Below are positions 7,627 to 16,318 of a DNA stretch of 64,000 bases, piece after piece. Origin of the DNA: Burkholderia sp. WP9 (lineage in GTDB: Bacteria > Pseudomonadota > Gammaproteobacteria > Burkholderiales > Burkholderiaceae); assembly GCF_900104795.1 (NCBI RefSeq), contig NZ_FNTG01000002.1, positions 186,001 through 250,000 on the forward strand, written 5' to 3'. Position 1 is the stretch's first letter, and every line of letters starts with the position of its first letter. Position numbers and translations under genes: made by a program. The notes under the pieces were generated by a model. The model did no database searches. It was not told the origin of the DNA and saw only the letters and a list, made by a program, of their open reading frames with translations.

Positions 7627-8841
7627 TCAACTGGTTCTCGGCTCGTTGCCGTCGACTTGCTTTACTGAGCTCCAGAAAGCCTTTTTCGACAATGCAAGCG
7701 AAAATATGATGCCGGCAACGAGTCCCCACAGGGCCGATCCCAAGCCAAAAAATGACATACCGGAAACGGTGACTACGAACGTAATGACGGAGGATTCGCG
7801 TTGGCCCTCCGCGGAGACGGAAGATGAGAGACTTGTGACGAGTGTTCCGAGCAGCGCAAGGCCTGCCAGCGTACTCGTCAGCCCTTCGGGCAGTCGAGCA
7901 AAGAGCGCGATGACCGAAGCGCCAAACGTGCCGATGCAGAGGTAACCGACGCCACAGACCACTCCCGAGATGTATCTGCGCCGTGGATTCACGTGACATT
8001 CCGGGCTCGCGCACATGGCCCCGACAATCGCCGCGGGGTTAATGCCGGAGTTGCCGAACAATGCGAGAGGAATGGACATGAGACCGCTGGCGCCAACCAC
8101 CGATTTAGGCGATATGTCGTAGCCCGCGTTACGAAGAATATGGATCGAGGTTGCGTATTGGGTCAGCGCGAGCAGGAGCAAAGGCAGCCCGAGTCCAACG
8201 AGCGCCTCGATAGAAAAAGTTGGGAGCGTGAGTTCCGGCTTTACGAGGCTCAGGTCGAGTCCTTGCGCCGTGAAATTCGCGCCAGGCAGAGCCACGATCA
8301 CGCCAGTCAGAAGCGCAAGCGCGACGGCATAACGCGGGATCAGGCGCCGACACAAGACATACGCAACCACAACCGGCAGCACAACAGCAGGGGTGGATTG
8401 GAGTGACCGGAAGATGCCCGCGCAAAACTCGAAGAGCACGCCGGCAATCATGGCGGAAAGCAGATGGGCAGGCAGATGCTGGATCAGTCTGCCGAACAGC
8501 CCCGATAGCCCAAGCATTGCGATGATGACTGCCACTACAAGGTAACACCCGATCACGTCGCTGAACGGATAGCGCGCAAGTGCGGTAAGCAGCAGTGCCA
8601 CTCCGGGAGTCGACCACGCGCCGATCACCGGCATTCTGTGCCGCAGGCTAAGCCAGAGACCTAACAAGCCGGCACCGATGGAGACGGCCCAGATCCACGT
8701 TGACAGCAGATTGTGCGAAAGATGCGCGGCCTGCGCCGCTTGCACGACGATCAGCACCGGTCCGCTATAGGTGGCGACAAGCGCGATGACGCCTGCGATG
8801 GCGGCGGACGCGGAAAAGTCCGCGCGCATTCTGGAAAACAT
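7627..8841 (-). CDS. BenE-family inner-membrane carrier
   Basis: 404 residues with about 11-12 hydrophobic segments and no soluble domain, matching the benzoate/H+ symporter BenE (YdcO) family in length and pattern. Conserved-looking stretches are GAWSTPGVALLL near residue 75 and GNSGINPAAIVGAMCASPECH near 265-285. There are no benzoate-degradation genes nearby. Instead a proline-hydroxylase-like gene follows, so an amino-acid or hydroxy-amino-acid substrate is an open possibility. The transport direction is unknown. Confidence 0.8.
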   Translation of the reverse strand: MFSRMRADFSASAAIAGVIALVATYSGPVLIVVQAAQAAHLSHNLLSTWIWAVSIGAGLLGLWLSLRHRMPVIGAWSTPGVALLLTALARYPFSDVIGCYLVVAVIIAMLGLSGLFGRLIQHLPAHLLSAMIAGVLFEFCAGIFRSLQSTPAVVLPVVVAYVLCRRLIPRYAVALALLTGVIVALPGANFTAQGLDLSLVKPELTLPTFSIEALVGLGLPLLLLALTQYATSIHILRNAGYDISPKSVVGASGLMSIPLALFGNSGINPAAIVGAMCASPECHVNPRRRYISGVVCGVGYLCIGTFGASVIALFARLPEGLTSTLAGLALLGTLVTSLSSSVSAEGQRESSVITFVVTVSGMSFFGLGSALWGLVAGIIFSLALSKKAFWSSVKQVDGNEPRTS

Positions 8842-9139
8842 CGTGTGTGTCTCCTGGGCCAGGCAAGCCCGGTAGGCTGAGTCGTAACATCAGGGTGTTC
8901 GAGTCTCCGTGAGCGCTCGTGGAAGAATGCTATTCGCCCGACCAACGGATGGGATTGGGATTGGTCTATTTGTGAGCGGGGAAATTTCTGATGCGCGAGT
9001 GGGAGCGATCAGGTGCCGGCGCCGAGTCGGAACGCCAGATTCGGGCGCGCAGGAACAAATGACCCCTTACCGTTACCGGTAAGGAATCGGGATAGATCGC
9101 GAAGCGGTCATATCGAGCCCGCGAACGAGCGTACGGCCT
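8842..9139. other. 298-nt intergenic region with a 7-bp hairpin
   Basis: Lies upstream of benE and downstream of the MbfA-like gene. A perfect inverted repeat CCTTACC/GGTAAGG (9065-9071 and 9078-9084, 6-nt loop) sits 55 nt past the MbfA stop. There is no T-run on either strand, so it may be an operator or a weak terminator. No gene seen. Confidence 0.45.
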
Positions 9140-10270
9140 TCACGAAACCGACACGCCCAAAAGCCGCCCGACCCCGAACGTGAACGCAGCCGCGATCAGC
9201 CCGATCACAATCTGCCGCAACGCCGAAAATCCGGCACTGCGTCCGTTGAAAAGCGACGTGAACACGCCGATCGACGCAAGCGCCACCATGCTCAGCACCA
9301 CGCATTGCACGATCGCGTTGTAGTCGCGAGTCCACAGAAACGGCATCACCGGAAAGATCGCACCCAGCGAGAAAAGGCAGAACGACACACCCGCGGCCGA
9401 CCAGGGATTGCCGCCCAACTCCGCGGGATCGAGTCCGAGCTCTTCGCGAGTCAGGGTATCGAGCGCCTTGCTCTTGTCGCGCATCATTTGCGAGGCGACC
9501 CGTTTGGCCTCGTCCGCTTCGAGCCCCTTGGCGCGATAGATCAGCGCGAGTTCGTGCTCTTCGGCTTCCGGCGTCTCCTCGATCTCTTGCGCCTCTTTCG
9601 CGATCTGCGTGCTGGCCAGTTCGCGGGCGTTGGTGACCGAAAGCCATTCGCCCAGCGCCATCGAGCATGCACCGGCGATGAGCCCCGCCAGCCCCGTCAA
9701 CAGAATCGCCTTGTTGCCGGTTCCCGCGCCCGCCACGCCCATGATCAGGCAGAAGTTCGAGACGAGGCCGTCGTTGGCGCCGAGCACGGCGGCGCGCAAA
9801 TCGTTGCCGGCCCCCGCGCCCTTGTGCCACTGCTCCGCGGCGGCGATCCGCGCGCCCGGCGACAGATTCGCGTCGCCACCGCCATGCGCCAGCGTGCGGA
9901 CGATGGCGGCGTGATGCTGCTCGTCCGCGGACATGCGGCCCGCGTCCGGTTGCCCCTCGTATTTATTGCGATCGGCATATTCCGCCGCCGCGAGCGTGGG
10001 CAGCACGAAACCCGCGCCGAACAGGCGAACCAGGCCTTTCATCAGGCGCGTTTTGATGGCGTGGCCCGCGCCCTTCGGCTCGAACCCGTTGGCCCTCAAC
10101 TTGTCGGCCCACACGCGTGCATGCTCGCGCTCCGACTTTGCGAGGTCGCCATACACCTGTTTGCGCGTGTCGTCTTTCTCGGCCTCGGCGAGTGTTTCGT
10201 ACAGCGCGGCGCTGTGCAGTTCGTCGGAAAGATTGGCTTTATATCGCTTGATTTCCTGCCGGGATGCCAT
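9140..10270 (-). CDS. Rubrerythrin-VIT1/CCC1 fusion, MbfA-like iron exporter
   Basis: 376 residues. The first 150 are a ferritin-like four-helix domain with carboxylate/His motifs (EREHARVW near residue 48, DEQHHAAIV near 116). The remainder is a VIT1/CCC1 membrane domain (LGANDGLVSNF, ALGEWLSV, then a cytosolic EEHE-rich loop and three C-terminal membrane helices). This fusion is that of MbfA, a membrane-bound ferritin-like protein that exports iron in Rhizobiales. The likely role is inner-membrane Fe or Mn detoxification. It stands alone here, with no recognisable Irr or Fur site. Confidence 0.85.
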   Translation of the reverse strand: MASRQEIKRYKANLSDELHSAALYETLAEAEKDDTRKQVYGDLAKSEREHARVWADKLRANGFEPKGAGHAIKTRLMKGLVRLFGAGFVLPTLAAAEYADRNKYEGQPDAGRMSADEQHHAAIVRTLAHGGGDANLSPGARIAAAEQWHKGAGAGNDLRAAVLGANDGLVSNFCLIMGVAGAGTGNKAILLTGLAGLIAGACSMALGEWLSVTNARELASTQIAKEAQEIEETPEAEEHELALIYRAKGLEADEAKRVASQMMRDKSKALDTLTREELGLDPAELGGNPWSAAGVSFCLFSLGAIFPVMPFLWTRDYNAIVQCVVLSMVALASIGVFTSLFNGRSAGFSALRQIVIGLIAAAFTFGVGRLLGVSVS

Positions 10271-10398
10271 GGTGGTGTGCCTGAATTTTGAGTCGCTGGC
10301 GAAAGCGTAATCGATTCAGGTACGGAAAGCATCAATGCCTTGACGCGTGCCTTGAGCGGGAATGGCAACGCATCTTGTCGAGATCCGGTCATGCCAGA

Positions 10399-11706
10399 TC
10401 ATTGCGTCGCGGGCGCGGTCCGATATCCTCGCCGGCCGACGGCCAGCGCCAGCACAGCGGAAACCACCAGGCTCGCCGCCACCACATAGAGCCCGGCAGC
10501 ATATCCGCCCGTCACGCTTTTCAGCCAGCCGATCGCAAACGGCCCGACGAAACCGCCCAGATTGCCGATCGAATTGATCATGGCGATGCCGGCAGCCGCG
10601 CCCGCACCCGAGAGAAACGTGCTCGGCATCGCCCACAACGGCGCCTTGGCCGCGCTAATGCCGACGTTCACCACGACCAGCGCCAGCACCACGCCGACCG
10701 CCGTGTCCGCGACGCCGGCCCAGGCGAGCCCGAGAGCCGCCGCCACGCACGGAATCACCACATGCCAGGTGCGCTCGCCGCGCCGGTCCGAATGACGCGC
10801 CCACACCACCATGCCGATCACCGCCAGCACGCTCGGAATCGCGTTCAATGCGCCCGTGCCGAGCGCGCTGAAACCATATTGGCGGATGATGAGCGGCGCC
10901 CACAAGCCAAGCGTATAGAGTCCCGCGGAGGTGCCGAAATAAATCATCGACATGATCCAGATACGCGGGTCGCGCAACGCGGCGAGCGCGCCGGCGGCAT
11001 GTCCGGCGTGTGCTTCTCGACCGATGCGTTCTTCGCGCAAGGTGGCGATGAGCCAGGCCTTTTCATCGGCGGCGAGCCATTTGGCTTTGTCCGGGGAATC
11101 GGTGAGCGCTTTCAGTACCGCAAAGCCGAGCAGGACGGCGGGAATCGCTTCGACGATGAAAAGCCACTGCCAGTCCTTCAACCCGAACAACGCGGGCATC
11201 TGCATGATCGCGCCGGAAATGGGCGAGCCGATTGCGGTCGACAAAGGCGCGGCCGCCATGAACGCAGCGGCCGCGACGGCACGCTGCCGGGCAGGAAACC
11301 ACTGGCTCAGGTAAAGAATGATGCCCGGAAAGAATCCGGCTTCGGCCACGCCGAGCAGAAAACGCAACGTATAGAACGAAGTCGGCCCCGCAACGAACGC
11401 GGATGCCGCCGAAACGAGGCCCCACGTCACCATGACGCGCGCAATCCAGATGCGCGCGCCAACCTTGTTGAGGATCAGATTCGACGGCACCTCGAACAGA
11501 AAATAGCCGAGGAAGAAAATGCCGCCGCCGAGCCCGAACATGGTCGGCGTCAAGCCGAGGTCCTTGTTCATGGTGATGGCCGCAAAGCCGACGTTCACAC
11601 GGTCGAGAAAGCTGACGAAATAAAGCAGCATCACAAAAGGCAAGATGCGCCAGGTCAGCTTGCGAACCACACGGGCCTGCAATTCATCGTTCATACCTGT
11701 CTCCAC
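10399..11706 (-). CDS. MFS transporter, anion:cation symporter type (tartrate/dicarboxylate)
   Basis: 435 residues with 12 hydrophobic helices. The loop between helices 2 and 3 (LFEVPSNLILNKVGAR) and the N-terminal YFVSFLDRVNVGFA are typical of the phthalate/tartrate (ACS) branch that includes TtuB. It follows the tartrate dehydrogenase-like gene by 83 nt on the same strand, so it probably imports that enzyme's substrate. The alternative is another dicarboxylate or sugar acid. Confidence 0.85.
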   Translation of the reverse strand: METGMNDELQARVVRKLTWRILPFVMLLYFVSFLDRVNVGFAAITMNKDLGLTPTMFGLGGGIFFLGYFLFEVPSNLILNKVGARIWIARVMVTWGLVSAASAFVAGPTSFYTLRFLLGVAEAGFFPGIILYLSQWFPARQRAVAAAAFMAAAPLSTAIGSPISGAIMQMPALFGLKDWQWLFIVEAIPAVLLGFAVLKALTDSPDKAKWLAADEKAWLIATLREERIGREAHAGHAAGALAALRDPRIWIMSMIYFGTSAGLYTLGLWAPLIIRQYGFSALGTGALNAIPSVLAVIGMVVWARHSDRRGERTWHVVIPCVAAALGLAWAGVADTAVGVVLALVVVNVGISAAKAPLWAMPSTFLSGAGAAAGIAMINSIGNLGGFVGPFAIGWLKSVTGGYAAGLYVVAASLVVSAVLALAVGRRGYRTAPATQ

Positions 11707-11789
11707 TCGATCTCTGCACGGTGCAGTGAGATCGCCCGTGACGTGTTCGTCCGGGCGTTATGTTTCTGTATGACGTACGCGGGGTAGGC

Positions 11790-12896
11790 TCAGGCGGCCT
11801 TCACGCCGGCCACCGCTTTGGTGGACGAGTCGGCGGCGAGGATCGCGCAAACGGCATCGGTCACCTGCGCGGTCGTGGCCGTGCCGCCCAGGTCGCCCGT
11901 ATGCAGCGACGGGTCCGCCGTGACGCGTTCGATGGCCGCCATCAATTGCCGCGCGGCGCCGTGCTCGCCCAGGTGTTCGAGCATCATCACCACCGACCAG
12001 AAGGTGCCGACCGGATTCGCCAGCCCTTTGCCCATGATGTCGAAGGCGGAGCCGTGAATCGGCTCGAACATGGACGGGTAACGACGCTCGGGATCGAGAT
12101 TCGCGGTCGGCGCGATGCCGAGGCTGCCGGCCAGCGCCGCGGCCAGATCGCTGAGAATATCGGCGTGCAGGTTCGTCGCGACGATCGTGTCGAGCGTGGC
12201 GGGCCGGTTGACCATGCGCGCGGTGGCGGCGTCGACCAGTTCCTTGTCCCAGCGGACGTCTGGAAATTCCTTTGATACCTGCAGCGCAATCTCGTCCCAC
12301 ATGACCATGGCGTGACGTTGCGCGTTGCTCTTGGTGATCACCGTCAGCAGTTTGCGCGGCCGCGACTGCGCGAGCCGGAACGCGAAACGCAGAATGCGCT
12401 CGACGCCCGCGCGGGTCATCATCGACACGTCGGTGGCGACTTCGATCGGATGGCCCTGATGAACGCGGCCGCCCACGCCGGCATATTCACCCTCCGAGTT
12501 CTCTCGCACGATGACCCAGTCGAGATCCTGCGGCGCGCAACGCTTCAACGGCGCGTCGATGCCGGGCAGGATGCGCGTGGGACGCACGTTCGCGTATTGA
12601 TCGAAGCCCTGGCAGATTTTCAGGCGCAAACCCCACAGCGTCACGTGATCGGGAATATGCGGGTCACCCGCCGAGCCGAACAGGATCGCGTCCTGATGGC
12701 GAATCGCATCCAGTCCGTCGGCCGGCATCATCACGCCATGCTCGCGGTAGTAGTCGCCGCCCCAATCGAAATTTTCGAACTCGAAGGCGAAGGTGTCGCT
12801 GCGCGCGGCGATGGCCTCGAGTACGCGCCGGCCCGCGGGCACGACTTCCTTGCCGATGCCGTCGCCGGGAATGGTTGCGATGCGATAGGTCTTCAT
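11790..12896 (-). CDS. ttuC: Tartrate dehydrogenase / D-malate dehydrogenase
   Basis: 368 residues of the isocitrate/isopropylmalate dehydrogenase family (IPGDGIGKEVVPAG at the N-terminus). The pattern WVIVRENSEGEYAG, with KSNAQRHAM and FEPIHGSAFDIMGKGLANP further on, matches the TtuC/DmlA branch acting on tartrate, D-malate or their decarboxylation intermediates with NAD+ and Mn2+. Full length. Divergent from a LysR regulator and upstream of an ACS-type carrier, the arrangement known for dmlA-dmlR and ttu systems. Substrate preference between D-malate and tartrate is not visible. Confidence 0.85.
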   Translation of the reverse strand: MKTYRIATIPGDGIGKEVVPAGRRVLEAIAARSDTFAFEFENFDWGGDYYREHGVMMPADGLDAIRHQDAILFGSAGDPHIPDHVTLWGLRLKICQGFDQYANVRPTRILPGIDAPLKRCAPQDLDWVIVRENSEGEYAGVGGRVHQGHPIEVATDVSMMTRAGVERILRFAFRLAQSRPRKLLTVITKSNAQRHAMVMWDEIALQVSKEFPDVRWDKELVDAATARMVNRPATLDTIVATNLHADILSDLAAALAGSLGIAPTANLDPERRYPSMFEPIHGSAFDIMGKGLANPVGTFWSVVMMLEHLGEHGAARQLMAAIERVTADPSLHTGDLGGTATTAQVTDAVCAILAADSSTKAVAGVKAA

Positions 12897-12982
12897 TGGG
12901 CGTCTCCATGATGTTGTGAAAGCATGGAGCGCATCGTAGAACGGCCACGGCCCGTAAATACGCTGCTAGACTCAAAGCATCC

Positions 12983-12997
12983 TTAACTTCAGGTTAA
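12983..12997. promoter_or_regulatory. Candidate LysR-type operator
   Basis: TTAAC-N5-GTTAA inverted repeat, containing a T-N11-A core, centred in the 115-nt divergent region between ttuC and the LysR gene, 14 nt before the LysR start. This is the expected place and form for an autoregulatory LysR-type binding site. Confidence 0.5.
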
Positions 12998-13011
12998 CAA
13001 TAGGCCGTTCC

Positions 13012-13923
13012 ATGACCTCGTCCATCCAACCTGACGACCTCGCCTTTTTCTCCACGCTCGCCGCGAGCGGCAGTCTGACGGCGGCGGCGCGCGAACTCGG
13101 CCTGAGCACGGCAGCCGTGAGCAAGCATCTGGCGCAGATGGAATCGCGCGCGGGCGTCTCGCTCGTCAACCGCACCACGCGGCGCATGAGCCTCACGCCC
13201 GAAGGCGAGCTGTATCTGACGCGCGCACGGCGCATTCTGAGCGAGATGGATGACCTCGCCCAGTTGCTCGGCGGCTCGCAGGCGGCGCCGAAAGGTCTGC
13301 TGCGCGTCAACGCGACACTCGGTTTCGGGCGCAGCCACGTCGCCCCGCTGATCTCGGCGTTCGTCCGGCGCTTTCCCGAAGTGGACGTGCAGTTGCAGTT
13401 GTCGGTCGACCCGCCGCCGCTCAGCGACGACGCCTTCGACGTGTGCGTGCGCTTTGGCGAACCACCGGATGCGCGCGTGATCGCGCGCCGGGTGGCATCG
13501 AACCGGCGCCTGCTGTGCGCGGCGCCGCGCTATCTCGCGCAACGGGGAGCGCCGCGTAGCCCGGCGGAATTGGCCCAGCACAACTGCATCGGCATTCGCC
13601 AGGGCGGCGATGGCTACGGGCTCTGGCGTCTGACCAGCGGACGCGGCGCCGCGGAAAAGACCGAGACGGTGCGCGTGCGTGGCAACCTCACCACCAATGA
13701 CGGGGAAATCGCAGTCAAATGGGCCCTGGACGGCCACGGCATTCTGATGCGCGCCGAGTGGGATATCGCGGAGTATCTCGCCGATGGCCGGCTCGTCCAC
13801 GTCATGCCCGACTACCGCACGCCGGGTGCCGACATCTATGCTGTGTATCCACAGCAGTTACAAATGACGGCGCGTGTGAAGGCGTTCGTCGACATGCTGA
13901 TCGAGACGCTCGGCGCGCGCTGA
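13012..13923 (+). CDS. LysR-family transcriptional regulator
   Basis: 303 residues. The winged HTH occupies residues 1-65 (FFSTLAASGSLTAAARELGLS, then NRTTRRMSLTPEGE). The effector domain starts near residue 90 (GLLRVNATLGFGRSHVAPLI). It is divergent from the tartrate/D-malate dehydrogenase gene and so is probably its activator, in the manner of DmlR or TtuA. The stop is followed at once by a GGGTT microsatellite. Confidence 0.9.
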   Translation: MTSSIQPDDLAFFSTLAASGSLTAAARELGLSTAAVSKHLAQMESRAGVSLVNRTTRRMSLTPEGELYLTRARRILSEMDDLAQLLGGSQAAPKGLLRVNATLGFGRSHVAPLISAFVRRFPEVDVQLQLSVDPPPLSDDAFDVCVRFGEPPDARVIARRVASNRRLLCAAPRYLAQRGAPRSPAELAQHNCIGIRQGGDGYGLWRLTSGRGAAEKTETVRVRGNLTTNDGEIAVKWALDGHGILMRAEWDIAEYLADGRLVHVMPDYRTPGADIYAVYPQQLQMTARVKAFVDMLIETLGAR

Positions 13924-13925
13924 GT

Positions 13926-13950
13926 GGGTTGGGTTGGGTTGGGTTGGGTT
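13926..13950 (+). repeat. (GGGTT)5 microsatellite
   Basis: Five perfect 5-nt units beginning two bases after the TGA of the LysR gene. A pentanucleotide tract can change copy number by slippage; here it lies outside the reading frame. No T-run or hairpin accompanies it. Confidence 0.9.
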
Positions 13951-14057
13951 GAGTCGGCTCGCATCTCTCCCGCCCGCATGCACACGCGTGCAACACGGTG
14001 GCGCGTCCCGGCGGCAGCCGCGCGAAATTCAATCACGTCGCGCGGCTGCAGTCACGC

Positions 14058-14372
14058 TTACTGGCTCGCGCCTGCTCCGACGCCGGCCTTCTTCTCGGCC
14101 TTCTGCAGCTTGTCCGGATAGGTCGGATCATTCTGGGCCGGCTGGTAGCCTGCGTCTTCGAGCTTCTTCAACTCGGCATTCTTCTTGGCACGCGCCTGCT
14201 TGCGTGCCTCCTTGCGCTCGGCCTTGGTGGGTTTCGCACTGCTTGCCGCGGCAGGCGCCGCGGTAGCAGCAGCGCCGCTGGCATCTTGAGCCGCGGCGAG
14301 CGGAATGTTGCCTGCCACCAGGGCGGTGACGGCAAGTCCGAGCATGATCTGTTTAACGGCAAAGCTCTTCAT
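14058..14372 (-). CDS. Small exported protein, DUF4148-like
   Basis: 104 residues from ATG at 14372, preceded by GAGAGGGG; longer in-frame starts lack a site. There is a signal peptide (residues 1-29, MKSFAVKQIMLGLAV to AAA), an Ala-rich linker, then a highly charged Lys/Arg/Glu helix (AERKEARKQARAKKNAELKKLE). The tail is AGYQPAQNDPTYPDKLQKAEKKAG. This is the layout of the DUF4148 proteins abundant in Burkholderiaceae, with unknown periplasmic function. Confidence 0.75.
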   Translation of the reverse strand: MKSFAVKQIMLGLAVTALVAGNIPLAAAQDASGAAATAAPAAASSAKPTKAERKEARKQARAKKNAELKKLEDAGYQPAQNDPTYPDKLQKAEKKAGVGAGASQ

Positions 14373-14548
14373 CTTCAATATCCCCTCTCGAAAGTTGGCA
14401 ATAGCCTCGAAGCCTGTCTGCACGCCTTTGTCCAGCGCCACGAGCCGCGCACTGCAACCACTGCGGACTCGCGATTAGAGCTTACAGGCAAACCATCCGA
14501 AGAGTATTCTCAGCGCCGCGAGCGGGTTTTTCGTCAAGCAGACGAACC

Positions 14549-16231
14549 TCACGAGCCGGCCGTGCGCGCCGCGTCCTCTTCCTGCAATTTCCGCCACAAA
14601 ATCTTGCCGCTGCCCGATTTAGGCAGCGACCCGACGAACTCGACGATGCGCGGTGCCTTATACGAGGCCATCTGCTCATGCGCCCAGTCGATGATCTCCT
14701 GCGCAGTAATCGTGCCTGCATGCGCCGCGTCCGCCACGACCAGCGCTTTCACGGTCTCGCCGCGTTTCTCGTCCTTCACGCCGATCACGCACACCTCGTG
14801 AATCGCCGGATGCCGGTACATCAGCGCCTCGACTTCGGCCGGCCATACCTTGTAACCGGACGCGTTGATCATGCGTTTCAGGCGATCGGTCATGAAGAAA
14901 TAACCGTCTTCGTCGATATGGCCCAGATCGCCAGTCCGCAGAAACCGTTTGCCGTCGAGTTCGATGAACGCCTCCGCCGTCGCTTTCGGATTGCCCCAGT
15001 AACCCTGCATGACCTGCGGCGCGTTCGTGACGATCTCGCCCGTTTCGCCTTGCGGCAACTCCTTGAGCGAGACAGGATCGATCACGCGCGAGTCCACGTC
15101 GAACACGGGAATGCCCAGGCATTGCGGCTTTGGCCGGTGCGGCGGATTGATATGCGTGCCGGCAATCGTTTCCGTCATACCGTAGCCTTCCACATAATCG
15201 AGTCCTGTCAGCGCCTTGAGCTTTCTCGCAATCGCGTCCGGCATCGCCGCGCCGCCGCCGCGCGTGCCGGTGAGGCTCGACAGATCGTATTCGCCGAGCT
15301 TGGGGTTCGACAGAAAGTCGACCATCATCGTCGAGATGGATTGCCATGCGGTGACGCGATATTTCTGCATGCATAGCGCTGCCGCTTCGCGATCCCAGCG
15401 CGGCAACAGGACGATCGTTGCGCCCGAGAAGACCGCGCTGTTCATGCCGCCTTGCATGCCCGTCACGTGAAAGAGCGGCAAGACCGATAGATAAACACCG
15501 TCAGACGGCGCCGAGAACCACACACAGCCGCCGAGCAGCGTGCTCATCACGCTGCGGTGCGTGTGCATGCAGCCCTTCGGCTTGCCGGTGGTCCCCGACG
15601 TATAAGGCATCACGCACAGATCGTCGGGACCGGTGGTGAGCGGCCCCGGCGAGATGTGCCGCTCGATCACGTCTCGCCACGGCGTGACACCGGCAATGTC
15701 GAAAGTCTTGCGCGGCGCGGCGACGAATTCAGGCACGGGAATCGGCGACGGCCGCTTCAGATAATCGCTATACGTCGCGACGATTGCGTGCTCGATGCCC
15801 TTGCCGGGCCCGCTGCCGATCAACGGCTCGACATTCGCGAACAAACATTGCGGCGCGATGATCGTAGTCGCGCCGCTGTCTTCGACGTAATGCGCCAACT
15901 CCGCGGTCATGTTCATCGGATTGACCGGCACCACCACGGCGTTCGCCCGAAGAATGCCGTAATAAGCAACGATCCATTGCGGACTGTTCTGCATATAGAG
16001 CAGAACACGGTCGCCCGCCTTGACCTGGCATTCCTGCTGCAGAAAGCCCGCAACCCGCTCGGATTCGTCCTTGAATTCCGCAAACGTGATTGCCGTGTCG
16101 TAGAAGATGATGAACGGCTTGTCGGGAAAGCGCGCCGCCGAGACTTCGGCGTTATAGAAAAGACTGGTCTCGGGTAGCGTCAAATGCAGAGGCACTTGCG
16201 GCGGCCAATGCGCATGATGGCGTTCGTTCAT
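14549..16231 (-). CDS. Long-chain acyl-CoA synthetase (ANL superfamily)
   Basis: 560 residues. ATP/AMP-binding P-loop YTSGTTGKPKGCMHTH near residue 210, GYGMTET near 348, the GDLGHIDEDGYF hinge region near 440, and the C-terminal catalytic Lys in LPKSGSGKILWRKL. It activates a fatty or other carboxylic acid to its CoA ester through an acyl-adenylate. It is followed upstream in the same orientation by an SDR, and an acyl-CoA dehydrogenase is divergent, so the locus looks like an acyl chain catabolic module. Chain length cannot be told from the sequence. Confidence 0.85.
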   Translation of the reverse strand: MNERHHAHWPPQVPLHLTLPETSLFYNAEVSAARFPDKPFIIFYDTAITFAEFKDESERVAGFLQQECQVKAGDRVLLYMQNSPQWIVAYYGILRANAVVVPVNPMNMTAELAHYVEDSGATTIIAPQCLFANVEPLIGSGPGKGIEHAIVATYSDYLKRPSPIPVPEFVAAPRKTFDIAGVTPWRDVIERHISPGPLTTGPDDLCVMPYTSGTTGKPKGCMHTHRSVMSTLLGGCVWFSAPSDGVYLSVLPLFHVTGMQGGMNSAVFSGATIVLLPRWDREAAALCMQKYRVTAWQSISTMMVDFLSNPKLGEYDLSSLTGTRGGGAAMPDAIARKLKALTGLDYVEGYGMTETIAGTHINPPHRPKPQCLGIPVFDVDSRVIDPVSLKELPQGETGEIVTNAPQVMQGYWGNPKATAEAFIELDGKRFLRTGDLGHIDEDGYFFMTDRLKRMINASGYKVWPAEVEALMYRHPAIHEVCVIGVKDEKRGETVKALVVADAAHAGTITAQEIIDWAHEQMASYKAPRIVEFVGSLPKSGSGKILWRKLQEEDAARTAGS

Positions 16232-16318
16232 CAGCGTCTCCTGATTTTTTAGTGTCCGCGCGCAGTTCGCCCGGTTCGCGCGCTTCGTTCACATCATCAC
16301 GCCTGACCTGCGTCGTAC

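Noticed and set aside
9065-9084. Intrinsic terminator after the MbfA-like gene
   Set aside because: The hairpin has no T-run on either strand.
10288-11787. 499-codon plus-strand frame opposite the MFS gene
   Set aside because: Antisense shadow, no membrane or domain pattern.
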